A stretch of 64,000 bases of DNA from Tisiphia sp964030975 (GCF_964030975.1 NZ_CAXIQH010000001.1:1488001-1552000); one strand, 5' to 3'. Positions 36,695 to 46,588 are shown, numbered from the stretch's first letter. Program-made: numbers and translations. The notes: generated from the sequence alone by a model not told the origin.

Positions 36695-39600
36695 ATATAA
36701 CCACCTTTACTATTAAAGACCTTCAATCCAAGTTCCGCATCTTTTTTAGGAGCATGTTCTACCTCATCCGGAAACATCAGGGGAAAAGTCTGTAATATCG
36801 AAGAATAAGGAAAGCCTACCGACAAATGTCTTACTGGATGTTTTAGCCTTATCAACTCATTATCAATAATCCTCAAATCATGTAATTCCTCATCACCAAT
36901 AATAGATACGGCAATTTTCTGAAAGATTGGCAATATAGTGGCAATATTTATTTGCTGGAATGATGGTAGACAGTTACGAGCTATACTACTTAGCTCATAA
37001 CCACCAATATCAGGAAATAGTTTTTTAAAAACTGGAAAATATCTTTTTGATAACAGTAAATATTTCTCTAATTTTAGGCTCTTCTCATCTTCAAGAATAT
37101 CTTTCAATAAAGCCGGATGAAAACTAGGCATAATTAACTGACAATACTCAATAATGTTACGTTGCAAATAAGCTAGCCCTTCTTTGAATTCTTGCATTTG
37201 CTCAAATATTTTACCCGCTAGTGGCTCAATACCATCTTCCTCACTATATACCGATGCTCTAGAGGACGATAAACTCCCTGCATAAGCCAATCTAGTTGGT
37301 GATTTTGTCGTTGAAACTCGCCTCCGCTCCTCGCGTACGTCTGTGTACGCTGCGGTACTCGGCTTCGTTTCTCCTAAAAATCCCTCAGCTATCTTTGACT
37401 TATGCAGGGAGTTTAATGAGGATAGGTTGCCTCCCCCCATTATCGGGGCAATTCTGTTTGTTACTTCATCTACAATATTATCGATAGTTTGACTAAAACT
37501 ATCAGACAAAATATATTCCCTAATATCTCTGCTTAATGGTTTATCGAGTATTATACTTCTTAGGCAATCAACTATTTCTTCTCGTCTTTTGAAATTGCTC
37601 AGCTCATTAATCTTGTTGTCATTATGTATTTGTTGTAATTTATCGATTAATTGATTAGTAATGATTGATAATTTATCATTTATTTGTTGCTTGCTAGTAT
37701 GTTGGTCAAATCCAATAATTTGCTGGCTAATTAATTGTTTAGTTTGCTCACCAAATATATATTTAGTTAGTTCTGGATGAGCGATATTTAGCAATTCTGG
37801 GTAAAAATCCACTCCAGTTTTGGCAAAAAACTTTTTTAAATTAACTAGCAATCCAGACTTTTTATCACTATCCTGCTGGGCATAATATAGTAATATTTTC
37901 TTATTGATATGGCTAACCGCTGACCGCATCTCTTGTATTTCTCTACTTACTTCAAACTGTAGATCGATATTCTGCTTGGCAGTTGCCATAATATCTTGCA
38001 CTGTACCAGCAATGAACCGGATTAGCTCGGTATTTAGCTTCTTTATTTGCAGACAAATAGTTGGACGAAAAGAAAAAGCACTATTAGGCAGATATTCCAT
38101 CAAGCCACCATCTCTTAAAATAGCTGGTACATCGCTTTCGTTTAGCGCTTCCACCGCTTCAATAATATCACCACCAAGCCGCTCACCATCATATAATAAT
38201 TGCTCGATTGTAACAAAGCTTTCAGGATTATTTAAAAATAAATTGTCTAATTCCGCATAAATGCGGGAGAATATTCGATGATAGGCAAAAGATACCGCAA
38301 GAATGTTCATAATCTTAGGTAAATAATTTTGATAATATTTTTGCAGAAAATTCTCTATCTCTGTTCTATGTTCATCATAATTAGCAACTAGCCTATTTTT
38401 GTATTTAAAACAATCACCAACATTATCGATCTTAAGTCTCAAGATAGTTTCTGCTTGAGCTTGTACAATATGCTCTAGCTTGGTTATATCACCTCTAAAC
38501 TCATAAGCACTATCGTCCTTTAATGATTGCATCATTGACCGATAAGCAGCATTCTCTCCAGGCTGTTGGATATTTACGTGACAATCAGCATAAACTGCTT
38601 TATCAGTAACAAAATGCTTGGCAGAAAAATAACGAGTTTGCAGTACTTCTAGATATTCCTTGCTGCTTACACCAGTATCATCACTTCTCCGAACATGCAA
38701 ATATAACATATCGCCACTTTCCGCATAGATTGGCGTGATGCCTAATACTTGACCATCGCCACCCAGCCAATGTTGTGACCAGCCCATAATTTTTAAATCA
38801 TGCGAATAGATAAAACTAGCAAAAGAGCCATTTTTTAGCACTGCCACTATCATCGAAAAGGGGCTATTACAGCCGACAATTTGTCTAATACCACCAGCAA
38901 ATATATGTTCAGCATAAGCAGTGATGTCTGATATCTGAAAACCGCCTTTTTCTTGTGAATAATACAAACTATTGATTTTACAGCCATTACCTTCAACAAA
39001 GAAGATGGTCTTACCGATTATTACTGGTTTCAGTGGTGATATCGGTAGCTCAATCTCTTTATGGATTTTAACAAACTCTCCCTTAGCTCGATCTCCTTCT
39101 TTGACTAAATAAATACCATCACTAGTGCCTAATAATAACTCATCGGCAAAAGGCACCGACCATAGGACATTATCAAAAGTAGATGAAGAGAAAGTAGCTG
39201 AAAAAGCACTTAACGGGTTACGAGCCTCTAGCAAAGTCCTATATGCCATCCTAAAATCACTAAAATCCCCCTTATAGCTTGCCCAAATTGAATGAATATT
39301 TTTATTAACCCCAAAGCACCATAGTCGGTTTTCAAAAGTAACCACTGAAGTACAATATAACTTCTCCTGCTCAGCTTTGTAGATGGGAGATTGATTACCA
39401 ACATATCTTGTATTTTCTGCTCGTTGGTAAAGGTCTTTTAATGTATTGTTAATTTGATCTACTTCCGCTCCATAGATTACCTCATTAAAAGGTTTTTGTA
39501 TGGTATTATATCCTTCTTGCCTTACAGTAAAATAATTAACTTGGCATTTTAGAGGCTCAATAATAAACATCTTATCTTTACCAGGAAAATTACTGGCTAG

Positions 39601-40149
39601 CTCATAGCTACTACTTGAAGCTATCTCAGCTCTTTCACCATATTCTACCTGTCTCTTTCTTGCCTGTTCTTCAATATGTTGGTAAAATTGCTCGACAATT
39701 TGCGGATCAACGGAGAATTTAAAAATTGGTCTCTTATTACCAAAGGAGATATAAGCAATTCCTTGAAACACTACATAAGAAAAATCCTTAAGGCGAAAAT
39801 GGAAATTTTGTCCCTCATCCTGTATAACTTTACTAGTTAACAACAATTCACCACCAACAAAGAATAAGCAGCGAGTCTCTAGCTGGTGCGATTCGAAAAC
39901 CAGCAAGTAGGATAATTTCCTTGAAAACATTACGGCTGCCATTTTCTTTGGCACATTATCAGTGAACAAATGAACAAATTGTGTACCATGTCTACGCATA
40001 ATGCCACCTGATGGCATTAACATGAAGTTAATCAGCTTCTTAACGCCATTCTGATATAATGCTAGCTCAGTTCTACCTTCAATGGTTGGTGTTAGCTCAC
40101 CACCTGAAAAGTTGTTTTTCTGTGAGTAAACAAATTGTTCTTGTTGCAT
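36695..40149 (-). CDS. gp12-like phage tail protein, 5' part
   Basis: Tail-tube/nozzle protein of a T7/BPP-1-like podovirus. The start is ATG 40149 (MQQEQFVYSQKNNFSGGELT) with a GGGGG ribosome site; the frame extends upstream to 40254 but those residues are not family-like. Residues ~1-520 resemble the usual tail protein (GGELTPTIEGR, GGIMRRHGTQFV). The normal sequence seems to resume at about 1093 (LIRLKHPVRHLSVGFPYSSI). Between them is a mostly helical insertion of about 570 residues, itself containing a 48-codon palindromic element (residues ~912-959). IS5 insertion ends the frame at 36679; true 3' end is 35424-35730. Confidence 0.82.
37272..37413 (-). repeat. 142-bp Rickettsia-palindromic-element-like insert, in frame
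   Basis: Inverted ends AACTCCCTGCATAAG / CTTATGCAGGGAGTT and TA at 37270-37271 and 37414-37415. With one TA it is 144 bp, exactly 48 codons, read through by the tail gene as LHKSKIAEGFLGETKPSTAA followed by YTDVREERRR...YAGSL, similar from memory to RPE-1 peptides of Rickettsia proteins. Confidence 0.88.
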
Positions 40150-40160
40150 AAATTCCCCCG

Positions 40161-40196
40161 TTCTTTTAAAAATTGTTAATACAATTTTTAAAAGAA
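40161..40196. promoter_or_regulatory. Perfect 16-bp hairpin just upstream of the tail gene
   Basis: TTCTTTTAAAAATTGT (40161-40176), loop TAAT, ACAATTTTTAAAAGAA (40181-40196). It ends 12 bp before the tail gene ATG and could be an attenuator, terminator or mRNA-processing site between the gp11-like and gp12-like genes. Confidence 0.55.
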
Positions 40197-40354
40197 TGCA
40201 TAAACAATGAACTGGCAAGAATTCAAGGCGGCTTTCATTTCTGCCAGCAAACATTATGGTTCCTATTAATTATTAGTAAATATAACAGATTTTTATGCTC
40301 CACTAATATCTGTTCTCATTATTTTTGCAGGATTGTTTATTTTTTCCTGACTTA

Positions 40355-40513
40355 GGCTCTGTGAAGGTTTCTAAAGTGACCTAATTTTGGCTCTTTTTTG
40401 CTACGAATAAACATGATTTTCTTGAAATAGGTACACTATTCCTTCAGAAATCCTATTTATTCTCACTAAAAAATAGCTCAAAATATAGATCAATAAGAAA
40501 CCTTCACAGAGCC
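40355..40513. repeat. 159-bp TA-flanked MITE, GGCTCTGTGAAGG family
   Basis: Inverted GGCTCTGTGAAGGTTTC ends with an extensive internal palindrome; TA at 40353-40354 and 40514-40515. A second, left-truncated copy is at 63301-63440. Confidence 0.85.
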
Positions 40514-40656
40514 TAGTTTAACCGCATCTTTTAAAGGCTTATCCTTATCCCGAATTTAGGTTATTAGTAGTTATCCTAATACTATATATTCTACTAATAG
40601 TTACTTGTCAAACAATTATTTTCTATTTTTATACAATATTATTAAAAAAATTTTTA

Positions 40657-41226
40657 TTATACTTCGCCGGAATTAATTAGGTTATAATCAACCGCATAAA
40701 TTCTTCTTGTTTCTTCTAATTTGATCAAATATTGTTTTTTTAGTCCATCAGCAAATATACTATCGGAATACATAGCAAATGATACTTGTGAGGCTAACGA
40801 TAAAGCCGCTAATAACTTAAAGCTGGCAGGTACTTGTTGCCAAATAGTCGTATCGTTATTTAGTAAATTATCAACAATCTTTCTGCTGTAATAAAACAGC
40901 GAAGTAAGTTTACCCCCCTTAAAGTAAATCTTACCTTCTTCTGTATAAAATTGTAGGTTAGATGGCACTATTACCGCACATTTAATGCAATCGTTAATAT
41001 CCGGTATTTCGGTGAAGTTGTTTCTATTAGCTTTATTAGTTTCAATATTATCAACTCTCCGTAAGGCAAATGACCATTTAACCATTAGCACAGTATCTTC
41101 AATAGCAGGATTAACAAACTCCTCACATAATTCCTCGGCTTTTGATATCCTGCCACCACCAATGCTACTAATACCAACATTTGAGCCAAGTAACACTACT
41201 GCCTTCTTGATAACTTCATATTTCAC
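40657..41226 (-). CDS. gp11-like tail adaptor (tail tubular protein A)
   Basis: 189 residues. The pattern LMVKWSFALRRVDNI, IPDINDCIKCAVI, YFKGGKLTSLFYYSRKIVDN and a helical end VPASFKLLAALSLASQVSFA ... LKKQYLIKLEETRRI fits T7 gp11-type adaptors that join the portal to the tail nozzle. It lies upstream of the gp12-like gene, as expected. The identification relies on pattern and order. Confidence 0.7.
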   Translation of the reverse strand: MKYEVIKKAVVLLGSNVGISSIGGGRISKAEELCEEFVNPAIEDTVLMVKWSFALRRVDNIETNKANRNNFTEIPDINDCIKCAVIVPSNLQFYTEEGKIYFKGGKLTSLFYYSRKIVDNLLNNDTTIWQQVPASFKLLAALSLASQVSFAMYSDSIFADGLKKQYLIKLEETRRIYAVDYNLINSGEV

Positions 41227-41241
41227 GGTAGTACACTATTA

Positions 41242-41383
41242 GACTTCCTGCATAAATCAATCTAGTTGGTGATTTTGTCGTCGAAACTTGCCTCCGTTCC
41301 TCACGTACGTCTATGTACGCTGCGGTACTCGGCTTCGTTTCTCCTAAAAATCTCTCAACTATTTTTGACTTATGCAGGAAGTC
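41242..41383 (-). repeat. 142-bp Rickettsia-palindromic-element-like insert, intergenic
   Basis: Inverted GACTTCCTGCATAAAT / ACTTATGCAGGAAGTC ends and TA at 41240-41241 and 41384-41385. Same length and ~90% similar to the copy in the tail gene, with the coding sense again on the minus strand. Its first 16 bp are identical to the end of the IS5-family element at 35731. Confidence 0.88.
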
Positions 41384-41402
41384 TATTGAATAAATTTTGT
41401 AG

Positions 41403-42740
41403 TTAGGCATCCTCATTTTCACTCTCAACAATACCACCACCAAACTCATCATCTTCAGCACCACCACCACCATCAACAGCAGCAACATTGGCAGCCGCTC
41501 TTCTCATGACCACCCCTCGTACTCTAGTAGCTAAATTGTCGTTGGCAATTACTGCTAAATCATTTTCATTAATATCCTCTGTATTATCACTATTCCGACA
41601 TTGATTGCCAAACATCTGCCATGGCATTGTTATGCTATGCACACCTCTTCGGTGATTCTCGTTGGCTATTGCTTGCCACAATACACCATGATGGCTGTTG
41701 CGATCGTAATTCTCTAAACATTTAATTACTACTACTGCTTGTTCATTGTCACGGCTAGCTCCAAAGGCTTCACTGTAATATAATACCTTGGCATAGTGAT
41801 ATTGTAACAGCTCTTCAACGCCCTTCTTGTTAGAACCACTGACCGTGTTAAATCTTATGGCTCCTTCATTAAAGGCATAGCAGTCTCTAACAGCATATCT
41901 AGGACGATTACCCTCCCCAGTATTATCAAATATACCACCTAACATCTCGCTAGTAATAAAGGTAAATCCTAAGAAACTATTAACTTCACCACTTACTAAA
42001 GCTCTAACGTTATTATAGTCATAATTGGTAATTTGCGGATCACGTAATAAGTCTGAGATTTGATTGCTTGAGCATAGTAAGTATAATTTATCATACATAC
42101 CAAAAGAACGTTTTTTTAAGATATGATGAGCTTTTATTAGTTTATCAACTGTTAGCCCGGCTCTTTTCGAGCTAATGATACCTCTGTTGGCAGCAACTGC
42201 AGCTTGAGCATTTAAGCTTAAATTAACATCAGTAACCCTAATTCCTACCGGTACCACATTATTAGCTACATCAAAGTTAATGACATTGCTACCTGTCCGT
42301 CCCGCTCTGACTGGACTGGCAAAAGCACTGATAATAACCCGGTCTTGTTGTCTACCCATTGCCCAGCCTGCCATTTTAGGAAAATGTGAGGTGGGATCGG
42401 TTAATAGGTTTAGCTTATCGTTCCTATCCATGGTAGCGTTCCAATGGTAAGCAGCAGCAGTCAAAAAGCGTCTTGAAATAGTTGGTATTTTAAATTCTAT
42501 TTGTTCTAGCTTGTCACGGTCTCCATCATCAGCGTAATGCCCATGCAAATGATTATCAGGGTCAATCGGGTGCCTAGTTCTACTCTCCACCTCATGGGTA
42601 GTCATTGACTCAAAACTAATTACCTCAGTATCCTGCGTACCATTTGTAACGCATTTTCGTAGTTTAGAGCCTTCTTGTTGAATAACTAGGTTGATATTTT
42701 TGGCAAATTGTTCTTTAAGACCATCTGTTATTTGTTCCAT
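41403..42740 (-). CDS. Phage major capsid protein
   Basis: 445 residues, a BPP-1/N4-like HK97-fold capsid protein by appearance: VEIPTISRRFL-like EFKIPTISRRFLTAAAYHWN (about 82-101), DPTSHFPKMAGWAMGRQQDR, and GFTFITSEML near 280. The C-terminus (about 420-445) is Gly- and acid-rich (GGGGAEDDEFGGG), which is not typical of the shell core and may be a decorated tail. Located between scaffold and tail adaptor genes as expected. Confidence 0.85.
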   Translation of the reverse strand: MEQITDGLKEQFAKNINLVIQQEGSKLRKCVTNGTQDTEVISFESMTTHEVESRTRHPIDPDNHLHGHYADDGDRDKLEQIEFKIPTISRRFLTAAAYHWNATMDRNDKLNLLTDPTSHFPKMAGWAMGRQQDRVIISAFASPVRAGRTGSNVINFDVANNVVPVGIRVTDVNLSLNAQAAVAANRGIISSKRAGLTVDKLIKAHHILKKRSFGMYDKLYLLCSSNQISDLLRDPQITNYDYNNVRALVSGEVNSFLGFTFITSEMLGGIFDNTGEGNRPRYAVRDCYAFNEGAIRFNTVSGSNKKGVEELLQYHYAKVLYYSEAFGASRDNEQAVVVIKCLENYDRNSHHGVLWQAIANENHRRGVHSITMPWQMFGNQCRNSDNTEDINENDLAVIANDNLATRVRGVVMRRAAANVAAVDGGGGAEDDEFGGGIVESENEDA

Positions 42741-42942
42741 TTTTTCCTCCTCAAATAATCTATCAATATTTAAAGTACGATATCATTTATACTAGAATGT
42801 GGTCGTTGTTCGCTACACAACTAACGATTTTTCGGGTATATGCTATTAGTGGCTCTTTTATGATAGGTTATTGCGAAGTTGCAGCCTTAAAATGAGTTGT
42901 CACCTACATCAAACTTTAATGATTGGTTGGTTACGTTATTTT

Positions 42943-43734
42943 TTATTGTTTTTTGTCATAAGCGATTTTGTACAATTGTTCCCTACGTTTAACAGCTTGC
43001 TCATGTCCCGTATGATCTTTACTCTTTAATTTTACCACAAACTCGGGGTTAGATTCAAGTTTTTCTATCTCTGCTAATGCCCCATCCCTACTGTTAATTG
43101 CTGGTATCTCTTTACCAGTTACTAACGAGTCGGATTTTAAGGTTTCACCGACTTTAACTAATAAATCAACTAAAGCTGGTGAGTAATGTGAATCTTCAAT
43201 TAATTTAGCCAGTTCTTTAGTGCCAAACTTAGATAAGGCTGCCTGCATCACTGTCATTTTACTGTCAAAACCTTCACCATAATTGTCTTTCAGCCAACCA
43301 ATGTGAGAGTGACGTGTTTGCTCAATATCATTTTGTTGCTGTTTCTGCAAATCCTGCGAAAAACCATATAGAGAATTAAGTAGCTTCTCACCTTGCCTTT
43401 TAGATAATCCGCTTTGGTAAAACATGTCCTCATAACGAGCTAAATACTCTTCATCTTCTTTGGAGCGTTTATCAGTATATCTCTTATCTTCAGGCAGTCC
43501 CAAGCGACTATAGAATTTATGCCACTCTTCATCAGAGCTGTCATCTTTTGGCACAGCAACTCGCTGATTCAAGCTTTTCTCTGCTTCCAAATAGCTCTGA
43601 GCTAAAGATGATACATCTTTGAATTTGCCCAGTGACTCAGCTTTACGTATTTCCTCAGGCATATTAGTTAGCCAATCATTACCAGAGGAAGTAGGGCTAG
43701 TTTCATAGTTATTAGCAGTTACTTCTTTGCTCAT
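42943..43734 (-). CDS. Phage scaffolding protein
   Basis: 263 residues, highly charged and helical. The pattern DVSSLAQSYLEAEKSLNQRV (about 40-59) followed by a KDDSSDEEWHKFYSRLGLPED segment (starting about 62) is characteristic of capsid assembly scaffolds in podoviruses, which line the procapsid and leave before DNA packaging. A basic, possibly coat-binding, C-terminus (VKRREQLYKIAYDKKQ) follows. It directly follows the Rpn gene and precedes the capsid gene after a 202-bp gap in which I see nothing. Confidence 0.8.
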   Translation of the reverse strand: MSKEVTANNYETSPTSSGNDWLTNMPEEIRKAESLGKFKDVSSLAQSYLEAEKSLNQRVAVPKDDSSDEEWHKFYSRLGLPEDKRYTDKRSKEDEEYLARYEDMFYQSGLSKRQGEKLLNSLYGFSQDLQKQQQNDIEQTRHSHIGWLKDNYGEGFDSKMTVMQAALSKFGTKELAKLIEDSHYSPALVDLLVKVGETLKSDSLVTGKEIPAINSRDGALAEIEKLESNPEFVVKLKSKDHTGHEQAVKRREQLYKIAYDKKQ

Positions 43735-43737
43735 AGG

Positions 43738-44673
43738 TTATTCTTCTTTTGAATTTTCAATTTCTTCTTTTAACACTTTTATTTCTTCAATGGTTAGTCC
43801 GGTAAATTCAATGATTTCATCTATTGGCTTTCTTTTAGTCAACATTTTCTTTGCCATCGCTATAGCTTTTTTTGCTTCGCCTCTAGCTTCACCTTCAGCT
43901 TTGCCTCTAGCTTCAGCATCTTCAATTTGTTGCTGTTCTACCGCTAAATTATCAAAACGAGCTTTGGTCATTTGCTCATAGGTGTTAAGCTCTGCCTCCG
44001 ACCAGCTAGCTTGGTCTACTGCCTCAAATGCTCTCCTTATAATTTCATCCTTACCTATTAAATTCTCTATTTCTGTTAATGTTAATGCACTATCTCCTGC
44101 ATGCTTGAAAAAATACATCCATTTTTCTTCAATAGTTTTTAGCTCATTAATAGTTTTATTAAATTTCTCGAGTTCTAAAAAGACAAAGTAAAAATCTTTT
44201 AAATCATTGGCATAGCTCTCTGTATCTAAAATACGATGCTGCGATTTCCAATGTTTTTTATCGTCAAACATCACAAAATCAGCTATTGCTAAAAATATCA
44301 CTCCTTTTAATTTTGCATATACTGCCTGTTTCTTGTGGTTCTCATCTTCTTTAATTATTTGCTGAGAATATGCTTTAGCTGCATAATATTGGGCTCTTTT
44401 CTCAAATCCTGGATGCTTACTTACCTGCATCTCTACTATGAATTGATTACCGTGTTGATCTTTACATAAAACATCAACTATAGACTTTCTGTAAATAGCA
44501 ATATCAGGAACTTGGATAGTTGGTAAAAACGTCACCTCAATTATTTGCTCATCTCCTTCACACTTGAGAACATCATTTAAAAAATGCACGAGTATATCTT
44601 TGTTCTTTTCCGTACCAAAGATTTTACGAAAACAAAAATCATTTTTAGGATCAAGAAACTTTGATAAAAACAT
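43738..44673 (-). CDS. Rpn-family PD-(D/E)XK nuclease
   Basis: 311 residues: DPKNDFCFRKIFGTEKNKDI (about 8-27), VDVLCKDQHGNQFIVEMQ with the D...EXQ nuclease triad (about 66-83), and RAQYYAAKAYSQQI. Rpn (PDDEXK_2) proteins promote RecA-independent recombination and some defend against phage. A repeat of EARGKAEGEARGEAKK (about 252-268) follows, then a helical end. It sits between Bbp19-like and scaffold genes in the phage operon and ends 3 bp before the scaffold start, so it is probably a cargo gene. Confidence 0.87.
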   Translation of the reverse strand: MFLSKFLDPKNDFCFRKIFGTEKNKDILVHFLNDVLKCEGDEQIIEVTFLPTIQVPDIAIYRKSIVDVLCKDQHGNQFIVEMQVSKHPGFEKRAQYYAAKAYSQQIIKEDENHKKQAVYAKLKGVIFLAIADFVMFDDKKHWKSQHRILDTESYANDLKDFYFVFLELEKFNKTINELKTIEEKWMYFFKHAGDSALTLTEIENLIGKDEIIRRAFEAVDQASWSEAELNTYEQMTKARFDNLAVEQQQIEDAEARGKAEGEARGEAKKAIAMAKKMLTKRKPIDEIIEFTGLTIEEIKVLKEEIENSKEE

Positions 44674-44709
44674 ATAACATAACCTCTTAATTGTTACTAA
44701 ATATCGCTA

Positions 44710-44997
44710 TTACTTATCTGATTCATTAGTATTTTTAGTACCATCGATATTATTAACTCCATCATCTTCTGAAATCTGCGAGCAGATATATAGGAACAAA
44801 GCTCGGTGTCCTTCCAGAAAGGCAGTGTAATCACTTTCCTGCCGAACGAAATTGCTGCGATATATACCACTCATTTGAGCTAAATCCTCTAATACTATCT
44901 TACCATCTTCTCCACTAAAAAGCTTGCAATAAATTGATTTTAATTGCTCTTTTGTTAGTAAATTTGGTGAGGATGAGGAGTTAATTGATAGTTTCAT
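44710..44997 (-). CDS. Bbp19-like phage protein
   Basis: 95 residues with YCKLFSGEDGKIVLEDLAQM and FLEGHRALFLYICSQI, the pattern of the small Bbp19-family proteins found after the portal gene in BPP-1-like podoviruses. Its function is not known to me. It begins 10 bp after the portal stop. Confidence 0.7.
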   Translation of the reverse strand: MKLSINSSSSPNLLTKEQLKSIYCKLFSGEDGKIVLEDLAQMSGIYRSNFVRQESDYTAFLEGHRALFLYICSQISEDDGVNNIDGTKNTNESDK

Positions 44998-45007
44998 TTG
45001 TTCTTCC

Positions 45008-46588
45008 TTACCCTTGTACCTGTTGTTGCTGCTGTTGTAATTGTTGCATTTGCATCATCTTACGTTGTTGTCTGATTTGTAATACTTCTTGCTCGTTCTT
45101 AAGGATTGAGCTTGGGGCCCCTCTCAGCTCAAAAAATAGTTTAAAACATTCGTCCCAGTTAATATTATCATAGATTTCAGGAAAAAAGTTACTGATACCA
45201 CTCCGTTGGAAAAAACCTAATACTTGCTCAACGCTGGCTATTGCTGATGTTTTCTGTGCCTTGGATAATGGTGAAACATATTCAATCTCTATCTCGGGCG
45301 GGCTATTTGCTCCCTCTAAGATCGGGACTCTGTTGTATTTGATAAGAGTTTGATATATTGCCATGATTAACGGATTTAACAACTCACTCTCAATTCTACC
45401 AACCATCGGAGACATTAAACGATATTGTTCCTCCGTCCTAATTTGCACCTCGGTAGCAGTCATTTCTTTGTTTTCCTTTTGCATCCTGAATATATCGATA
45501 TAGAATGCCTTATATATGGCATCGCGACATTGATTTTGTTCGATCTCAGTAGGCAAAATATTTTCCATACCAGTTAGTGGTATTATTTTATCTGCCATAC
45601 CATTGCGATAGAAGTTAACACTGCCTGGCGTAGTATAGAGCGGTAAGTAATATCCGTCTTTTGGTACTAATAATGGTGGGTCTAGCTGTTTCTGGGCTAC
45701 TTTCAGGGTGATTTGTCTTAAACTATTGAGCAGTTTAATATCAGGTAGCACATGATGAGCCGGAGCATAGCCATATACTTCACCTTCTTCTTTTACCCAC
45801 CTTGTCACAAAAAATGGGAAATAAGAATAGCCTGATTGACTAATAATTTTTCGCTCAGATAAATAGATATATTCTGAACTATACTCTAATGTTGATGAAC
45901 TAGATGTTGAGGGGCTAGCTGCCGTTGATTTTCTGCCTTTATTTTTCTGATTTTGAGATTGTGGGCTAACTATGTGCAATATTTCTACTATTTCATCAGG
46001 ATTCCTAGCTAACCTCTCCTTGAAAGGGGCAAAGTCTTCCCATTTAGCTGATGCCGATTTTATCGGCATGCTAAAGAGTCGGTACATTGTCTTAACAAAA
46101 CCAAACTTGTCCTCTTCAAAATAACATTCTTGTAAATTAATATTACGGAAGAACAGAGTTTGTGCTAATTCTAAATCTTCTTCAACATAAAATATCGCAG
46201 TACCAAAGGCTGATAAATTCAAGAAAAACTGATGAATCTGATTATAAAAATTAGAAGCCGGATTATTGAATATGTCCATTAGGGTTTTTTCTAGCATTTG
46301 AGCTAGCATGTTACGTTCAGTGGTGGTTAAATATTCCTGCTGCTCGTCATTTTCAGCGACTATAGTAAGGTTAAACCAGTTCATTGCTGGGTTTACCAAC
46401 AAGCTTTGTAAACCTGATGCTAATTGCTCTCTTGACCAAATAGAAGTTGAATCAAATATTACTTTATTACTCTCAGTTTGTGGGCATACATATTTCTTCA
46501 GCTCATCCCATATATGATGCCATTTCTCCCTCTTGCTCTTGAGACTGTCAAAATATTCAATTTTTTTGTTTAAATCATTATCAGCCAT
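45008..46588 (-). CDS. Podovirus portal (head-tail connector)
   Basis: 526 residues matching T7 gp8-type portals: KREKWHHIWDELKKYVCPQT (about 18-37), STSIWSREQLASGLQSLLVN, FGTAIFYVEED, YGYAPAHHVLPDIKLLNSL and TATEVQIRTEEQYRLMSPM. Twelve copies would form the DNA entry ring that docks the terminase. The C-terminal end is glutamine-rich (QLQQQQQQVQG). Overlaps the upstream internal-protein gene by 8 bp. Confidence 0.92.
   Translation of the reverse strand: MADNDLNKKIEYFDSLKSKREKWHHIWDELKKYVCPQTESNKVIFDSTSIWSREQLASGLQSLLVNPAMNWFNLTIVAENDEQQEYLTTTERNMLAQMLEKTLMDIFNNPASNFYNQIHQFFLNLSAFGTAIFYVEEDLELAQTLFFRNINLQECYFEEDKFGFVKTMYRLFSMPIKSASAKWEDFAPFKERLARNPDEIVEILHIVSPQSQNQKNKGRKSTAASPSTSSSSTLEYSSEYIYLSERKIISQSGYSYFPFFVTRWVKEEGEVYGYAPAHHVLPDIKLLNSLRQITLKVAQKQLDPPLLVPKDGYYLPLYTTPGSVNFYRNGMADKIIPLTGMENILPTEIEQNQCRDAIYKAFYIDIFRMQKENKEMTATEVQIRTEEQYRLMSPMVGRIESELLNPLIMAIYQTLIKYNRVPILEGANSPPEIEIEYVSPLSKAQKTSAIASVEQVLGFFQRSGISNFFPEIYDNINWDECFKLFFELRGAPSSILKNEQEVLQIRQQRKMMQMQQLQQQQQQVQG

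Larger units (their letters stand above)
40150..40656. other. Gap between gp12-like and gp11-like genes
   Basis: 507 bp holding the hairpin at 40161-40196 and a 159-bp TA-flanked palindromic element (40355-40513). The remaining DNA shows no gene; gp11 and gp12 homologs are normally adjacent in podoviruses, so this gap is probably expanded by the insertion. Confidence 0.6.

Noticed and set aside
41216..41488. 90-codon frame across the palindromic element and capsid 3' end
   Set aside because: It mixes an alternative frame of the capsid gene's acidic tail with the palindrome; no start context.
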